A stretch of 64,000 nucleotides of DNA, from positions 186,001 through 250,000 of the forward strand of contig JAPLLG010000013.1 of NCBI GenBank assembly GCA_026387665.1. The letters run 5' to 3'. Below are positions 7,742 to 15,783 of this stretch, piece by piece. The DNA is from Nitrospirota bacterium. GTDB lineage: Bacteria > Nitrospirota > Nitrospiria > Nitrospirales > Nitrospiraceae. A model generated the notes under the pieces. The model saw only the letters and a list, made by a program, of their open reading frames with translations. It had not been told where the DNA came from and did no database searches. The first letter of the stretch is position 1; every line of letters begins with the position of its first letter. The position numbers and the translations under genes were made by a program.

Positions 7742-7862
7742 GGCTGCTCAAAATTTCCGCCAGCGAGGCCGCAGGAAGCGGGACGACCGAGGCGTACCCT
7801 TGCAGTACGTCGCAGGTTGGTACGCGCGCGAGAAGGAAGCGATGTTGGAACTTTCAGCAGCC
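7742..7862. repeat. Inverted-repeat element, copy E (inverted orientation)
   Basis: GGCTGCTCAAAATTTCCGCC at the left and CTTTCAGCAGCC at the right correspond to the two ends of the ~126 bp family read from the other strand, with the shared internal GAGGCGTACCCTTGCAGTAC core. It sits inside the accessory island. Confidence 0.75.
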
Positions 7863-8047
7863 GACAAGAGTTCACTCAGGATGCCGCCAGTAAATTAGGA
7901 AACTTTCTTTGCGGTAAGTTAATCGAAGCCCGCCTCTTACTAATGAATCTCTTTCAGTGGCTCTTAGTAGCCGTATAATTAATTGATATACAAAGGACTT
8001 ATCAGTGAACTACTACTTTGTACTATTTTTACGAGAATTAGTACTTG

Positions 8048-8076
8048 TTGACATTAATCACATACTAATTTATAAA
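8048..8076 (+). promoter_or_regulatory. Strong sigma70-type promoter for the Fic gene
   Basis: A perfect TTGACA (8048-8053), a 17-base spacer and TATAAA (8071-8076). The expected start point near 8083 leaves a leader of about 23 bases before the ATG at 8106. TAGTAC at 8039-8044 and 8081-8086 flanks the promoter and pairs with GTACTA at 8020-8025, so repression by a palindrome-binding factor is conceivable. Confidence 0.65.
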
Positions 8077-8105
8077 TCTTTAGTACATTTTAGTATTTGG
8101 TAAAT

Positions 8106-9446
8106 ATGGCACTTGTCCTAACTCCCCCAAATTTCGCTGAGACTGTTAAAAGCCCAGAGCGGTTGCGAACCCTCTTTGAGTTGGGAGCTAAGCCAGAGTT
8201 TCAACAAACGATCCAGAGAGCAAACGAGCGCTACATACACTGGCATCGCTTCAGATATGTCCCGATCCCAAATGGATTAACCCATGAGGAAGTATGGACA
8301 CTATTAAAACTTGGGAGACGAGCGAATTTCAAACAGGCTCCGTTCACAGATAAGCAAGGAGTGCCGTTTTGGTACTGGATACCGGATGCTCTTCAAAGGT
8401 ATCTCCACGACATCGATGTCTGGGCTGGTGGCAACATTGTGTCAGAGCATCCAGGTCCATTGCCGGGGAAAGAGCAGTACATCATTAGATCGCTAATGGA
8501 TGAAGCGATCGCCTCCAGTCAGTTAGAGGGTGCTGCAACCACAACCAAGAAAGCCAAGGAGCTACTACAAACAGGACGAAAACCAAAAGACAGAAGCGAG
8601 CAGATGATTCTGAACAACTGGGAAACCATGCAGTTCATCAGAGAGAATAGAAAGGTCAGTCTCTCGAAAGAGCTCGTGATCGAAATTCATCAACGAATTA
8701 CCGCAGACACGTTGGACCATCCAGAAGATTCAGGTCGTATCAGGACTAGCAATGAAATAGTGGTCGAATACAAAGGAGAAACCGTCCACATACCCCCTGA
8801 CTTCAAGATTCTGCCAGAACGATTACAGGCATTTTGCAGATTTGCCAATGAAGATAGCCAAAGCAAATGGGTGCATCCTGTCATAAAAGCTGTAATGCTC
8901 CATTTCTGGTTAGCCTATGACCACCCGTTCACTGACGGAAATGGAAGAACGGCAAGGGCATTGATGTATTGGTATCTCCTATCTCGGGACTACATGCTTT
9001 TTGAATACTTAGCCATATCACGATACATACAACGATCGCCCGGACAGTACGTTCATGCGTATGTTCATACAGAAACCGACGAAAATGATCTAACGTACTT
9101 TCTCCTCTATAACCTAAGGGCAACAAAGCTAGCGTGCGAAGAGATACTGAGTTATATCGGAAGAAAGCAGAAAGAGCTGGCTGGATTGAGCTATGCCTTG
9201 AAGAAATACCCAGGCTTAAATCTGCGTCAGAGAAGTCTTCTATCTCATGCCATTCAACATCCTCAAGAGATTTACACATTCGAAACCCACCGAACTGCTC
9301 ACGGGATTGTCTATCAGACATCTCGCAACGACTTGCTCGAATTAGCAGAAAAAGGTTTTCTCAAGAAAGAAAAGTTGGGAAAAGAATTTATCTTTATTCA
9401 GGCTGACAAAATGATGGATAGACTGAGAAGTGCTGCAAGCACATAG
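8106..9446 (+). CDS. Fic-domain protein (AMP-transferase family)
   Basis: 446 residues, cytoplasmic. Fic enzymes transfer AMP or another phosphate-containing group from a nucleotide to hydroxyl side chains of target proteins. The active-site motif HPFTDGNGRTAR is complete at 273-284. The inhibitory helix motif SSQLEG at 138-143 (Glu142 as the blocking residue) lies N-terminal to the Fic core, which is the class II architecture with in-cis inhibition. The C-terminal ~100 residues look like a winged-helix domain (SRNDLLELAEKGFLKKEKLG). I use the ATG at 8106; a TTG three codons earlier is possible, and neither has a clear ribosome-binding site. The gene is AT-rich like the rest of the island. 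Confidence 0.92.
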   Translation: MALVLTPPNFAETVKSPERLRTLFELGAKPEFQQTIQRANERYIHWHRFRYVPIPNGLTHEEVWTLLKLGRRANFKQAPFTDKQGVPFWYWIPDALQRYLHDIDVWAGGNIVSEHPGPLPGKEQYIIRSLMDEAIASSQLEGAATTTKKAKELLQTGRKPKDRSEQMILNNWETMQFIRENRKVSLSKELVIEIHQRITADTLDHPEDSGRIRTSNEIVVEYKGETVHIPPDFKILPERLQAFCRFANEDSQSKWVHPVIKAVMLHFWLAYDHPFTDGNGRTARALMYWYLLSRDYMLFEYLAISRYIQRSPGQYVHAYVHTETDENDLTYFLLYNLRATKLACEEILSYIGRKQKELAGLSYALKKYPGLNLRQRSLLSHAIQHPQEIYTFETHRTAHGIVYQTSRNDLLELAEKGFLKKEKLGKEFIFIQADKMMDRLRSAAST

Positions 9447-9518
9447 CTCCGATTAAAGAGTGTATGGCGAGTCTGTTGAAAATTGTCTATAGCAAGGACA
9501 AAAAGGCGGTAGAGCGTG

Positions 9519-9639
9519 CGGTTGCTCAAACAGGTGGTCAACGAGGCCGCAGGCGAGAAAACACCGGAGGCGTACCCTCTGGGGTACGTTGAGGATTTTT
9601 CGAGCTGAGAACGAAGTTGGGCGCCTGTTTCAGCAACCG
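9519..9639. repeat. Inverted-repeat element, copy F
   Basis: Left end CGGTTGCTCAAACAGG, right end CCTGTTTCAGCAACCG, with the family core GGAGGCGTACCCTCTGGGGTACG. Its right end directly abuts the TAA stop of the esterase gene encoded on the minus strand. It lies at the right edge of the accessory island. Confidence 0.8.
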
Positions 9640-9640
9640 A

Positions 9641-10594
9641 TTACGGGAGGCCGAGCGAGCGCATGAAGTTTTCGACCGTCGCGGTGTAGTCGCTGGGAAG
9701 ACCCAGCTCTTTGTTGAGTTCCCCGTGCTTCATATCTACCGGCAGCACGGTGACCTTCCCACCTAGTTCGATGGCCTTGGACGCAAAGGTTCGTGCTTGC
9801 GGGCAGGTACCGTCGCTGCGCAACGAGCAGACCACGAACATCGGTGCCGGCGCGGCTGTCAGCCGGTGGTATGGGGACGCGGCAGTCCACAATGCGCGGT
9901 CCTTGCCGAACACACGATCATAAAAACCTTTGTGTTTCCGTTGCATGATCTCGACGAGGTCGTAGGCGGCGCTGTCGAGCACGATGGTGCCGAGCCAGGG
10001 TGTGCCGCCTTTGCTGGTCACGATGCGCGGGTCGGCAGCCAGCAGGGAAACCAGATGGGCTCCGGCGGAATGTCCCAGTAACAATACTCTGGCTGGGTCG
10101 CCTCCCCAGGATGGGGCCTTGGTCTGCACGAAGGCCAGCGCGCGGGCGATGTCGTCGGCCTGGTCAAGCGGGTTGGGCTGTCGAGACATGCGGTAGTTCG
10201 ACGACACGAGGATGTAGCCCTTGGGCAGCCAATGCGCGACCTTGTTCGAGACGAAGGCCGAGGCCCCCTTGTCGCCGATTATCCAGGCACCCCCGTGCAC
10301 CATGAAGATGATCGGAGCCGCCTTGGCTTGGGCGGGCATGTAGACATCCAGACGTTGCTGAGGGTCGTTGCCGTACGATAGGTCCCGTTCGAGTCGCGCG
10401 CCAGGCGGGAGGCGTACGCCGGTCGTTGACTGATCGCTGGGATCCATCTCTGCGGCATCGTCAGATGGTGCAGCTGCGCGGCGGCTTTCGAGCCGCTCCT
10501 CGAGCCTGTCACGGAGTGGGCCGCCGAATGCCGAGGTGAACTGCTCCAGCAATTCCACCAGAAACAACGCCAAAAATAGAAAATGTTTCATCAT
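9641..10594 (-). CDS. Exported alpha/beta-hydrolase (carboxylesterase-like)
   Basis: About 317 residues. It hydrolyses ester bonds of an unidentified substrate. The oxyanion-hole motif HGGAW, the nucleophile elbow GHSAGAH and a C-terminal Asp/His pair (MKHGELNKELG) fit the hormone-sensitive-lipase/BD-FAE type esterases. A hydrophobic N-terminus (MMKHFLFLALFLVELLEQF) suggests export or membrane anchoring. A GTG at 10609 is in frame, but the ATG at 10594 has GGGA six bases upstream and is preferred. The stop codon abuts a repeat element. No neighbour indicates the substrate. Confidence 0.85.
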   Translation of the reverse strand: MMKHFLFLALFLVELLEQFTSAFGGPLRDRLEERLESRRAAAPSDDAAEMDPSDQSTTGVRLPPGARLERDLSYGNDPQQRLDVYMPAQAKAAPIIFMVHGGAWIIGDKGASAFVSNKVAHWLPKGYILVSSNYRMSRQPNPLDQADDIARALAFVQTKAPSWGGDPARVLLLGHSAGAHLVSLLAADPRIVTSKGGTPWLGTIVLDSAAYDLVEIMQRKHKGFYDRVFGKDRALWTAASPYHRLTAAPAPMFVVCSLRSDGTCPQARTFASKAIELGGKVTVLPVDMKHGELNKELGLPSDYTATVENFMRSLGLP

Positions 10595-10749
10595 CAGTTC
10601 CCGGTTCACTCACCGACGCGCATCATGCCCTGTTCGTATCTGGGCATCAAGGCATGCAGGTGCATGGAGTTGCGATGTATCCCTAGTGGGGATAGAGTAG
10701 TGCTCGTCATTCACCAGGGGGTTCATGGGTCGCAACAAAAGGAGGCATC

Positions 10750-10992
10750 ATGAAAACACTCTGTTTAACGGTGCTGATTGGAATGTTGTTTGGCTGTGCG
10801 ACGACCCCTTCCGGACATTGGGAGCAGGCCGGGCGAACGGAGTTGGAAACCCAGGACGATCTTGCTCATTGCGAGAAAGTGGCCTATTTGGACTCGCAGC
10901 GCAACAAGACCGACGAGCCCTTCAAGGGACAGATCATCGAAAAGAATTGCATGCAACGGCTGGGCTACAGCTACATCAATAATCCGAAGTAA
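10750..10992 (+). CDS. Small putative lipoprotein
   Basis: 80 residues with a lipoprotein signal: MKTLCLTVLIGMLFGC, where Cys16 would be lipidated, followed by a short soluble part containing two more cysteines (HCEKVAY, NCMQRLGY). AAAGGAGG lies at a good distance from the ATG. Such small Cys-containing lipoproteins are common in Gram-negative genomes, and no specific role can be read from the sequence. Single gene; downstream there is only a repeat remnant. Confidence 0.8.
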   Translation: MKTLCLTVLIGMLFGCATTPSGHWEQAGRTELETQDDLAHCEKVAYLDSQRNKTDEPFKGQIIEKNCMQRLGYSYINNPK

Positions 10993-11028
10993 GTCGGGTT
11001 TTTAGCTGTCCCTCATGTATTCGACCGT

Positions 11029-11064
11029 GGCTGCTCAAACAGATGGTCAACGAAGACGTAGGCA
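11029..11064. repeat. Inverted-repeat element, half copy J
   Basis: GGCTGCTCAAACAGATGGTC and the following bases match the left end of copies F and I, but no right end follows. The XRE gene begins eight bases later. Confidence 0.55.
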
Positions 11065-11071
11065 ATGAAAG

Positions 11072-11536
11072 ATGCGAAACATTCTGAAAGCTTTTAAAGC
11101 TCGTGCGCTGGCTCGCCCGGATGTGCGTCGAGAGTATGAAGGGCTCAAAGAGGAGTTCGAGATTCTCGACGAGATATTTAAAGCAAGGGCCGATGCGGGA
11201 CTCACTCAGGCTGAACTCGCGGCTAGAATCGGAACCACGCAATTCGCGGTGGCCCGTCTGGAAACGGCAATGGGGAAGCATTCTCCCTCCATCGGAACAT
11301 TGAAGCGCTATGCCTCTGCGCTGGGATATCGACTTCAGGTCCGCTTAGTGAAAGAGGAAGGTTTTCCTGCGCGTAAACAGATGACGCATGCGGCGCCGGT
11401 CGATGCCGATACTTTACTGGCGCGGGCGCGAGCCCTTCGTCGAACGACTAAAAGTGTTCGAGTGACAGATCGACGACTCAAGGTGCTGAAAGGGAGACCT
11501 GGGGGTCTGTCGAAGGCGAATGTGCGAGCGAAGTAA
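11072..11536 (+). CDS. XRE-family HTH regulator, orphan antitoxin-like
   Basis: 154 residues. The HTH_3 domain spans about 38-92 (ARADAGLTQAELAARIGTTQ, AVARLETAMGKHSPSIGTLK), preceded by an arm (ARPDVRREYEGLKEEFEILD) typical of HigA/RelB-type antitoxins. Such proteins bind DNA and neutralise a RelE/HigB toxin encoded just upstream. Here the upstream 79 bases contain only a half copy of the repeat family and no toxin ORF, and none follows. The extended basic C-terminus (RRTTKSVRVTDRRLKVLKG) is not part of the HTH. It may be a solitary regulator left after toxin loss. Confidence 0.82.
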   Translation: MRNILKAFKARALARPDVRREYEGLKEEFEILDEIFKARADAGLTQAELAARIGTTQFAVARLETAMGKHSPSIGTLKRYASALGYRLQVRLVKEEGFPARKQMTHAAPVDADTLLARARALRRTTKSVRVTDRRLKVLKGRPGGLSKANVRAK

Positions 11537-11580
11537 AAGTGCGGGTGAGTTCAACGGGGAACGGTTTTCAGAGATTTCAG

Positions 11581-11748
11581 CGGCTGTTCAAAATTTCATC
11601 CAGTGAGGCCGCAGGAAGCGGGACGACTGAGGCGTACCCTTGCGGTACGTCGCAGGGAGGCACGCGCACGAGAACGAAGCTTGGGAAAACAGCGCGTCTT
11701 GGCGCGCTGGGGGTTGGGCGGGTGAGAAGTCGGAATTTTCAGCAGCCG
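11581..11748. repeat. Inverted-repeat element, copy G (enlarged)
   Basis: Left end CGGCTGTTCAAAATTTCATC and right end GGAATTTTCAGCAGCCG enclose the family core GAGGCGTACCCTTGCGGTAC plus about 40 extra bases (GCGCGTCTTGGCGCGC), giving 168 bases. The right end is next to the TAG stop of the minus-strand gene at 11750. Confidence 0.75.
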
Positions 11749-11749
11749 A

Positions 11750-12019
11750 CTAGAGTTCGCGGATTGCGCCCTGTAGGACCGTGATCTGCGTGACCGGATC
11801 GCCGGAGGATTTGAGCTCGGTGCGGATTTGGTTTTTGAGGTAGGAGGAGTAGCCCACTCGGTCGACTAAGAGGTCGAGGAACCGCTCGACCGGAAGGAGG
11901 CTCTTGGCCTTGAGTTCTTCCACGGTCTCGTCGCTGACCGGCACGTAGCTGCTCCCCATGTGGAACACCACATTGTAGTAACGGTCTTTCCCGATGCGCT
12001 CGAAGCGTAAACCCTTCAT
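11750..12019 (-). CDS. Conserved-looking hypothetical protein downstream of the dab cluster
   Basis: 89 residues, soluble, no signal peptide. It starts MKGLRFERIGKDRYYNVVFHM and shows no motif I recognise. The ATG at 12019 is chosen over the GTG at 12025 because an AGGAGG lies six bases before this ATG and the GTG overlaps that site. It is on the same strand as the PII-like and dab genes, 147 bases after the PII-like gene, so it could be the last gene of that operon or independent. A repeat element begins right at its stop codon and probably closes the unit. Confidence 0.7.
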   Translation of the reverse strand: MKGLRFERIGKDRYYNVVFHMGSSYVPVSDETVEELKAKSLLPVERFLDLLVDRVGYSSYLKNQIRTELKSSGDPVTQITVLQGAIREL

Positions 12020-12166
12020 GCCCACCTCCTGCCAGCTGACGACGGGCTCATTTTAGACAAACAGATCCTGGAAGACAAGGGCGAGCGAACCGACCGGGCG
12101 CTGCATCTCCGGGAGGTTTCTGGAGACGGATCGGACCTGTTCGGCTTTCGTGCCGGATCTGTTGCG

Positions 12167-12505
12167 CTACTTTGTGGGGGTCTTCCCGAAGTACTCCTGC
12201 CGGCTGACCGCCACGTCTGTGACGAACATGACCCCGGAATGCCGATCGAACAGCGGCCGTAGTCCTGCCAGGATGGGCTCCACCTTTTCTTCCGGGACGA
12301 CCGTCATGATCATCTCGAGGCTTTCTTGCTCGCTGAACATGAAGTGGGCTTCACGCACGCCATGATGCCCTTTGCCTGACACATTGCCGATGATCGTATA
12401 GCCGGTCGCGTTGACCCGGTCCAGCAGGTCCGTCACAAACGGCCGGTGTTCTCCCGCCACGATCACCCGGATCTCTTTCATCGGATGCAATATCAACCCG
12501 CCCAC
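12167..12505 (-). CDS. PII-like protein of the DabA/DabB carbon-uptake locus
   Basis: 112 residues with a ferredoxin-like PII fold pattern (KEIRVIVAGEHRPFVTDLLD, GYTIIGNVSGKGHHGVREAH, LEMIMTVVPEEKVEPILAGL, GVMFVTDVAV). PII-like proteins sense nucleotides, and in some inorganic-carbon systems bicarbonate, and regulate the linked transporter. There is no glnB-type uridylylated T-loop Tyr motif and no C-terminal CGPxGC loop of SbtB. The GTG at 12505 is preferred because AAGGAGC lies seven bases upstream; an ATG eight codons later is the alternative. It follows dabA by 47 bases on the same strand, indicating an operon and a regulatory role for the transporter. Confidence 0.85.
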   Translation of the reverse strand: MGGLILHPMKEIRVIVAGEHRPFVTDLLDRVNATGYTIIGNVSGKGHHGVREAHFMFSEQESLEMIMTVVPEEKVEPILAGLRPLFDRHSGVMFVTDVAVSRQEYFGKTPTK

Positions 12506-12552
12506 GGTTCAGCTCCTTCCTTGGTGAATAATTCTGTTCAGAATGCTCGCAT

Positions 12553-15500
12553 TCAAAAGCCGGCTCCTGAGTCGACTTTGGCCCACTCGCCGGTCGGGCG
12601 ATACCGATAGAAGACTCCCTCCTCCGGCTCCAGCGCGACCAGGTGGACCCACTCGTTGTGATAGAACTGCTGCAGCACTTCATGACGCCCGATCAGCTTC
12701 ACGATCCGCTCGCGCGGCGCTTCGATCACGGACAGGAGCCGCATCGGCTCATGGTACGGCACCTCGCCGTTCATGACGGTCTGCAGGGCGAGCCCGAGCC
12801 GGAGGTCGCTCCAGGGGCCGGACATGATGCCGAAACGTCCTACGACATTATGGTAGATCTTACTCCCGCTGCCATAGACCTCATTATCCACCGTGGAAAA
12901 ATAATGTTCCATGTTGATCCACTGAGCCACGACTTGCGGCCCGGTCATCAGCACTTCGAGCAAGCGGCTGCTGGGATCTTCGCGGTAGTCGTACGATTGC
13001 AGAAAGGCGCGTCCGCCTAGATCGATTCCTTTGGTCAAGTCCCGCCGGCCGATCACGATGGACGCGTTGCTCGACAGGCCCCATTCCGGGCGCACCTGGC
13101 TCCAATCCACGCTGCGGCGGCGCACATGCGCGATCGATTCAGGGGCCGGCAGCGGTTCGGCGAGATCGGGAAAGCGGGTGCAACGTTCAAGACTCGTGAG
13201 GCGGGAGGCTTCGCGAAGGTCTTGGGTCAGCCGCGCGATATCCGCGCGGTGCGTCGGCGGCGCATCCTCCAAATCGAAGAGTTGGACGGCATCGGTCGTG
13301 GTATCGACTTGCCCGGCCAGGAAGTGCGTGTCGGACGGAATCACGAGGCCGTTTTTCGCCAGGCGCTCCCGTACTTTTTGATTGTTGGCCATCATGGCGA
13401 GCACGCGCGCGTTGGGTTTGCCTTCGTTGCCTCCGCAGGCGCCGCAGTCCAGGGCGGATTCGAACGGATTATTCTCAGAGGTGCTGCCGTGCGCGCAGAA
13501 CAGGACGAGGCGCGCAAACTGATGCGTGAGGCCCATCATCCGCAAGGCCGTGTCCACTGTCAGGACCTGCTCGTCGAGCGTAAAGCCGGTGCGCGTGATC
13601 CGCTCCTTCTGCCGGGAGGCCGAGCGCTGATTGATGCCGTAGCGCTGGCGCAACGTCGTGACGAAGATTGTGAGCGCTTTCGTCGAGAGTCCGGCCTGGG
13701 TTGCGGCTGAGACGAGCGCCGCGTCCGGCTCGACGTCACCGCTCAAGGCCCATTGCCGCAAGGCCTCGATCAGCGCCGGCGTGATTTGAGAACTGCGCAG
13801 GCCGGTACGTTCTTGGAGCGCCTGCCTGATGGTGGCCTGTTGTTCGGCCATCAACATTTCGGCGGTATCGGTCGGCGCCAGTTTATCGATGGTGAGGGTC
13901 GTGGCGATGGATGGCACGAAGAGGCGCTGCAGCCAATCGGTCCAGCGCCGGTAGAGAGAGGGCAGAAACGTTTTCCCGATGATCGGGAGGCCATAGAACC
14001 AGCCCACCGATTCCACCATCACGTAGGGCGTGACGACATTTTCTTTCAGGTCGTGCAGGAGTGTATGGCCGGCATGGACCATTCTGGTCCGGGCCTCATG
14101 TTTCGAGACGACATGATCGAGATAGCTGCGGGGGATTTCGCGCACCTCGTTCTTTGCGCGCATGATGACGGGGAACTGTTCCGTGTCATGCTCCTTGCCC
14201 CAGGCGCGATAGCGGATGAAGGCGGCGAAGAAGCCGGCGAACCCGTAGGTGTCGTTCGCGCCGCTGGATTCGAGATGCCGCCGGAACGGTTCGGAGCGGA
14301 CATCGATGCAGAACACCGATTGCGAATGGGGCCGTTCGAGTCCCGATTCGACGCCGGATGGGGGCTGCGCGACCGGTGATCGGGCGAGCGCTCCGAGGAG
14401 TCGTTCCTGATAGCCGGCTTCGAAGGCCTTGAGCCAGACCGGTCCATGGTCCGATTCGGGGAAGGTTTTCATCCACTCGACGAGGCGGACGAGTTCGTCC
14501 GGCGCCGTGGTCATCAGCGTGGTCGGATCGAGCTGCAGCGCCAGCGCGAGGGACCGCAACTGCTTGGCGGCGCCATGGCGGGCGACGCGGAGCTGGCGGG
14601 GCGCGACATCCGACCGGTAGCGCTCGTACAATTCGTCCCAGTCTTGCGTGCGCTGATGCCGCAGCCGGTCGACTTCCTCCGCATAGATTGCGGGAAGCCG
14701 GCCGGCGACCCGTTCCCGACGCAGGAAATATTCCTTGGAACGCTGCCGCATATAGTCGGTCACAGACTGATACGTTCCCTCGATGCCGAGTTCCTCCCGG
14801 CAGGTTTGCTGAACCAGCTCACGCACATACCAGAGACGGATCGCGAGATACTTGACCACTCCGACCGGATAGGCCCGCTGCCATTCGTAGTCGCGCTCTT
14901 CCGAACGCCATTTAATGAAACCGGCCCATCCCGGCAGCGCCGTAAGTTGCAGGGAGAGATAATCCTGCCGCAGGTCTGCGGGAATGCCGAGCGCGTCCAG
15001 ACTTTCCAGCAACGTATCTTCGGGATAGTCGGGCAGGCTGGCAATCTTCCGTTTGCTGTCGGAAATGCCGCAGGGCGACCATTCATGGGCCGCGAGGGCT
15101 TTCCAGGCCAGGTACAAGCCCTGTTCCCGTCCCGGCATGGCCCAGGTGGCATGGCCTTCGTCCAGGAACGCCCCACACCACTTGATCAGTTCACGGTTGA
15201 TCCGGTCGACAATGGTGGTGCCCAGCGCCTGATCGCACCAATGTGAGAGCGTCATCCATCGGCCGAGCGATGTCTGGTTGCAGTGGACCAGGCCCCGTAC
15301 GCGTTCGTCCACATTCGGATTGGGCAAGACCGTTTCCAAGCGGTCGGCGATCGAGACGTCCAGTTGGTGGTAGGGATCGTGCTCCCATCGCGCATCCAAC
15401 GGTTCCTCGACCGGTGTGCAGAGGCCTTCGGCAAGACAGGCGCGGAGCACTTCGCCGTGGGACACGCGATGCAAGCCGATCGTCGCGTATTCGTCGCGCG

Positions 15501-15783
15501 CCAGCGGAGCCACAGCCGTTTCCATATGGCGGGATTGAATTCGGCCGGAACGGAGATAGTGGCGATAGAGCTCGCTGGGGAGATAGCCATTTCCTCCGAG
15601 GAATTGTTTTCCTCGTGTAACGGTTTCTTCGAACGGAAGATATTCGAGGCTATGGAGCGGATTGTGATGCACGAAGGTCCGCATCGGCCAATATTGGGCG
15701 ACGACCTCGCTCGCGAGGCGGATCACGCCCCGGAGCTCCATGCGTCTGGTTTCCATGTTGACGGATGGGTCTAGCGATTCCAT
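12553..15783 (-). CDS. dabA: DabA-type inorganic carbon transporter subunit (DUF2309)
   Basis: 1,076 residues, peripheral cytoplasmic subunit. With a DabB membrane subunit it is known to accumulate bicarbonate/CO2 in autotrophs, acting as a vectorial, energy-coupled carbonic anhydrase. Beta-CA-like metal ligands are visible: Cys492 and Asp494 in VFCIDVRSEPF, His765 in CAHGSTSENN, and Cys780 in DCGACGG. The N-terminal YWPMRTFVHHNPLH (31-44) is also characteristic. It overlaps the end of dabB2 by 13 bases and is followed by the PII-like gene, so dabB1-dabB2-dabA-PII form one unit. A second in-frame ATG at 15756 is possible. Length is in the normal range for the long DabA forms. Confidence 0.95.
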   Translation of the reverse strand: MESLDPSVNMETRRMELRGVIRLASEVVAQYWPMRTFVHHNPLHSLEYLPFEETVTRGKQFLGGNGYLPSELYRHYLRSGRIQSRHMETAVAPLARDEYATIGLHRVSHGEVLRACLAEGLCTPVEEPLDARWEHDPYHQLDVSIADRLETVLPNPNVDERVRGLVHCNQTSLGRWMTLSHWCDQALGTTIVDRINRELIKWCGAFLDEGHATWAMPGREQGLYLAWKALAAHEWSPCGISDSKRKIASLPDYPEDTLLESLDALGIPADLRQDYLSLQLTALPGWAGFIKWRSEERDYEWQRAYPVGVVKYLAIRLWYVRELVQQTCREELGIEGTYQSVTDYMRQRSKEYFLRRERVAGRLPAIYAEEVDRLRHQRTQDWDELYERYRSDVAPRQLRVARHGAAKQLRSLALALQLDPTTLMTTAPDELVRLVEWMKTFPESDHGPVWLKAFEAGYQERLLGALARSPVAQPPSGVESGLERPHSQSVFCIDVRSEPFRRHLESSGANDTYGFAGFFAAFIRYRAWGKEHDTEQFPVIMRAKNEVREIPRSYLDHVVSKHEARTRMVHAGHTLLHDLKENVVTPYVMVESVGWFYGLPIIGKTFLPSLYRRWTDWLQRLFVPSIATTLTIDKLAPTDTAEMLMAEQQATIRQALQERTGLRSSQITPALIEALRQWALSGDVEPDAALVSAATQAGLSTKALTIFVTTLRQRYGINQRSASRQKERITRTGFTLDEQVLTVDTALRMMGLTHQFARLVLFCAHGSTSENNPFESALDCGACGGNEGKPNARVLAMMANNQKVRERLAKNGLVIPSDTHFLAGQVDTTTDAVQLFDLEDAPPTHRADIARLTQDLREASRLTSLERCTRFPDLAEPLPAPESIAHVRRRSVDWSQVRPEWGLSSNASIVIGRRDLTKGIDLGGRAFLQSYDYREDPSSRLLEVLMTGPQVVAQWINMEHYFSTVDNEVYGSGSKIYHNVVGRFGIMSGPWSDLRLGLALQTVMNGEVPYHEPMRLLSVIEAPRERIVKLIGRHEVLQQFYHNEWVHLVALEPEEGVFYRYRPTGEWAKVDSGAGF

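Larger units (their letters stand above)
7622..8105. other. Intergenic region between rhuM and the Fic gene
   Basis: 484 bases separating divergent genes. It holds a palindrome at 7638-7655, direct repeat DR2 at 7693-7724, a copy of the inverted-repeat family at 7742-7862, an AT-rich stretch with GTACTA/TAGTAC repeats at 8020-8044, and a strong promoter at 8048-8076. No coding sequence is evident. Confidence 0.7.

Noticed and set aside
13753-14379. Long open frame opposite dabA, and similar ones at 13126-13710 and 14446-15246
   Set aside because: They lie wholly antisense to a well-supported gene, have no ribosome-binding site or domain, and are expected from high G+C codon use.
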